The notes under the pieces: model-generated | Told to the model about the DNA's origin: nothing | Seen by the model: only the letters and a program-made list of their open reading frames with translations | Database searches by the model: none | Source: a virus | Length of the DNA stretch: 24,769 nt | Direction: 5' to 3' (one strand) | Virus record (IMG/VR): IMGVR_UViG_3300047480_000850 | Coordinates: 1 to 24,769 of that record | In this document: positions 22,706 to 24,769 of the stretch, piece after piece | Numbering within the stretch: the stretch's first letter is position 1 | Layout: each line of letters begins with the position of its first letter | Made by a program: the position numbers and the translations under genes

Positions 22706-24349
22706 TTAGTCACGTGGTTGCAAGTCTGACATTAGCCATTTTTGCATCCAGTCAGCACCGCCACCAACACGTTGCATAACGTCGATATCACCAACGGCAT
22801 CTCTGCCGTCATCAATAAAGCCAAACGGCAACATATTTTCATCAATGTACTGCTCTGTCTTCTTAGCCAGAATAGAACGAATATTGGTGTCTGTCAACTC
22901 AGCAAACAAAGGCTGTTTTGTCAACCAAGCAAACAACCACAAACAAGTCATCAAGTCATCATTGATTTCTTCGTCATCCGCAGCATAGGAAGCACCTTTC
23001 TGCGAAAACACTCCAAACTCAGTCAATATCTTGTGGGAGTTGATTATCAACTGATCCTGCTCCATCAAACTCTTCAAAGTAGCGCAGCCGATTGCCTTCA
23101 CTTTCTTGGTGGTTCGAATACCAGGGTATCCTCTTCCTTCGTTCAAAACATCTTTGAATGTAAAGTAAACATTTTCATACTCAAATTCGTAGAACAGGTT
23201 TGAACTGATCATTTCACCAAGGTCGTTTACTTCAATTAAAACATATGCATCATTATAGCTCTTTGCAATTGTGTAAATCAAATGTGGATAGCTTTCTGGC
23301 GAAATTTCGTTATCTTTATAAGTTGCAACAACTTCATATGGCAAACTTGTGATATCAATTACAGTCAGTGCAGAGAAATCTAAGTGGCGACCACGTGATG
23401 TATCAACTGTGATGACATAATTTCTACCCTTGACAGGTTGCTTGAAATACTCTAATTTGTCTTTTATAAAGATCGGTGGAACTGTTGTCAAAGCCATCAG
23501 CGTAGCACCGTTTAACAGGGTCTTAGAACTTCCCATAAATTGGCAAAGCACTTCCTGGTTATACTTCAGTTCACCAAGGGTCTGTAGCTGATCCAGACGC
23601 CATTTCTCATCGCGTGAAGGGTTCTCGTGCCACTCTGCCGCAACAGGGAAGAAACCATTGGTACCTTGCTCCGCTTCTACCCACATTTTGTGGTAATGGT
23701 TCAAACCCTTTGGGGTTGACGACAAGTATATTCGAGTGTCTTTACCCGATGAAATTGTAGGGAAAACAGATGTGAAAAACTCTTCTGCAATGTTAGGTGG
23801 GATGAACGCTGTTTCATCAATATACAAAGCAGAAACAGAGAATCCACGAATCGCGTTTGGGGATGTTGCGGCAGTGATGATACCGCTACCATTGGACAAT
23901 TCTATGGAGCCTTTGTTCCACTCTTTTACACCAGGTTGCATCCAGAAAGGAAGACCTTCGTAAGAGAATTGAATACGACTCAAAATTTCACGTGCAACTG
24001 CAGCCTTGTTAGCCATGATACCAACAAGTTTAACGTCATGGAAAATAATAAACCAGAGAAAGAACGCAGCAGTGGTTTGTGTCTTACCTTGTTGGCGACC
24101 AATCTTACAGATTACTTTTCGATTGTTTACATATGCGTTAATGATCCGTTCTTGGAATGGGTAAAGTTCAAAAGGGATTATACCACGATCCACGTGAACA
24201 ATTTTCACATATGTCTTGATAAAGTAGATTGGGTCAGCCGCGCATTTAGCCCACTCGTTGAGTTGATCTTGGGTGTAGTTCATAACTACCCCATGGTTCT
24301 TCAAGTTTTTGTTGCCGTTGTAATAGATATTTTGATTTTGAGTTGCCAT
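22706..24349 (-). CDS. 17: Terminase large subunit (gp17)
   Basis: 547 residues read leftward from ATG 24349. ATPase motor: Walker A GRQQGKT (84-90), Walker B ALYIDE (174-179), coupling motif STPKG (211-215). Nuclease: VDTSRG (Asp316), IEVND (Glu373), and NDDLM near 463-467, the RNase-H-like metal triad that corresponds to T4 D401/E458/D542. It cleaves concatemers and pumps DNA into proheads, working with a small subunit and portal not visible here. The N-terminus is about 90 residues shorter than T4 gp17 but aligns with the T4 NLKRANIKTQWT segment, so the upstream start is right. ATG follows a hairpin directly; AGGG in the hairpin is the only ribosome-binding candidate. Confidence 0.96.
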   Translation of the reverse strand: MATQNQNIYYNGNKNLKNHGVVMNYTQDQLNEWAKCAADPIYFIKTYVKIVHVDRGIIPFELYPFQERIINAYVNNRKVICKIGRQQGKTQTTAAFFLWFIIFHDVKLVGIMANKAAVAREILSRIQFSYEGLPFWMQPGVKEWNKGSIELSNGSGIITAATSPNAIRGFSVSALYIDETAFIPPNIAEEFFTSVFPTISSGKDTRIYLSSTPKGLNHYHKMWVEAEQGTNGFFPVAAEWHENPSRDEKWRLDQLQTLGELKYNQEVLCQFMGSSKTLLNGATLMALTTVPPIFIKDKLEYFKQPVKGRNYVITVDTSRGRHLDFSALTVIDITSLPYEVVATYKDNEISPESYPHLIYTIAKSYNDAYVLIEVNDLGEMISSNLFYEFEYENVYFTFKDVLNEGRGYPGIRTTKKVKAIGCATLKSLMEQDQLIINSHKILTEFGVFSQKGASYAADDEEINDDLMTCLWLFAWLTKQPLFAELTDTNIRSILAKKTEQYIDENMLPFGFIDDGRDAVGDIDVMQRVGGGADWMQKWLMSDLQPRD

Positions 24350-24352
24350 ATT

Positions 24353-24386
24353 AAAAAAGCCCTAAGACTTTTACATCTTAGGGCTT
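24353..24386 (-). terminator. Intrinsic terminator after gene 32
   Basis: On the minus strand AAGCCCTAAGA (24386-24376) pairs with TCTTAGGGCTT (24367-24357), an 11-bp stem with an 8-base loop, followed by TTTTTT (24358-24353). It should end the gp32 transcript. It lies four bases ahead of the terminase ATG and contains that gene's only Shine-Dalgarno-like AGGG. Confidence 0.8.
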
Positions 24387-24423
24387 ACATAGTAAAAGTT
24401 ATTACTATTTAATATGCAGTGAA

Positions 24424-24769
24424 TTAGTCAATCAAACTTTGGAAAAATGCATCATCGTCGCCTGCATCATCCATAGTTGGAATTGGTGTCTCAGCGCGTG
24501 GAGCTTTTTCAGCCTTTGCCTTTGCTGGCTTTGGTTGTGGTTGTGGAGTTTCTTTTGCAAGTTTTTCCATTTCATCCAAAGTACCGTCAACATCATCATC
24601 TTTAGGTGCAGCAGCTTTTGGCTTACCTTTACCCTTTGGTGTTTCAGCGACTTCGCCAGTCACAACTAAGTAACGTTGCTTCAAGTCATCATAAGACTTG
24701 AATTTGTCTTCTGCGATTTCCAAATTGATATCAAACAGGTTTGCAAACAATTCTTCAATCTTGTCTTCG
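24424..24769 (-). CDS. 32: Single-stranded DNA-binding protein (gp32), C-terminal fragment
   Basis: The frame is open to the window's right edge; about 114 residues are visible, and the OB-fold core lies outside. The visible start, EDKIEELFANLFDI followed by DKFKSYDDLKQRY, matches the T4 gp32 region ending in SKDKFKSFEELNTKFG. Then comes a Pro/Lys/Ala-rich linker and a strongly acidic tail ending in DDDAFFQSLID. In T4 this acidic C-terminus recruits replication and recombination partners such as polymerase, UvsY and gp59. The linker here is longer and more Pro-Lys-Ala-rich than in T4. It is transcribed leftward toward the terminase with a terminator in between. Confidence 0.88.
   Translation of the reverse strand, partial: EDKIEELFANLFDINLEIAEDKFKSYDDLKQRYLVVTGEVAETPKGKGKPKAAAPKDDDVDGTLDEMEKLAKETPQPQPKPAKAKAEKAPRAETPIPTMDDAGDDDAFFQSLID

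Noticed and set aside
22742-23203. 153-residue plus-strand frame within the terminase gene
   Set aside because: Antisense to the nuclease domain of gp17 and without a ribosome-binding site.
1-24769. tRNA genes, CRISPR arrays, insertion sequences
   Set aside because: No cloverleaf with a TTCGA-type arm, no regularly spaced short repeats with unique spacers and no transposase frame were seen by eye; a tRNAscan run would settle the first.

Overview
This 24.8-kb window comes from a T4-like contractile-tailed phage (tailed dsDNA phage, Caudoviricetes). The evidence is a dense run of T4-type core genes: clamp loader 44/62, regA, dsbA, DNA polymerase 43, recombinase uvsX, helicase 41, PAAR spike tip (5.4-like), large terminase 17 and the C-terminus of ssDNA-binding protein 32. 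A Gram-negative host is likely from these families, but the sequence does not identify it. Both window ends cut through genes (44 at the left, 32 at the right).

Layout. (1) 1-2593, plus strand: end of gene 44, a NADAR-domain gene wedged between 44 and 62, gene 62, regA, two small unknown genes (one with a terminase-like P-loop) and a dsbA homologue. (2) 2571-7766: the DNA polymerase locus, heavily invaded by mobile DNA. A minus-strand GIY-YIG homing endonuclease lies before the polymerase. The polymerase itself is split into 43A and 43B by a minus-strand HNH endonuclease, and 43B is interrupted by an ORF-less 252-nt group I intron inside polymerase motif B. The intron's guide sequence fixes both splice sites to the base. 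(3) 7779-10365: uvsX, a terminator, helicase gene 41. (4) 10358-22500, plus strand: a tightly packed virion cluster of about thirteen fibre, adhesin and tail proteins. It includes a LR-repeat protein, a Kelch-like protein, a 946-residue adhesin-like protein, a His-rich protein carrying protein-kinase motifs, and a PAAR protein. (5) 22494-24769, minus strand: a 55-residue protein, large terminase gp17 and gp32.

How the genes work together. gp44/gp62 load the clamp for the polymerase gp43A+gp43B, gp41 unwinds, UvsX recombines, gp32 coats single strands and RegA tunes translation of replication genes. DsbA is associated with late promoters in T4. gp17 packages DNA into heads, and the 10-22 kb block builds host-contact structures and the tail tip.

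Most notable: the layered mobile elements in gene 43, with a near-consensus late promoter of one endonuclease overlapping the early promoter of the polymerase; a hairpin and triple repeat in the polymerase leader; NADAR inside the clamp-loader operon; and a virion-cluster kinase-like protein next to the PAAR tip.
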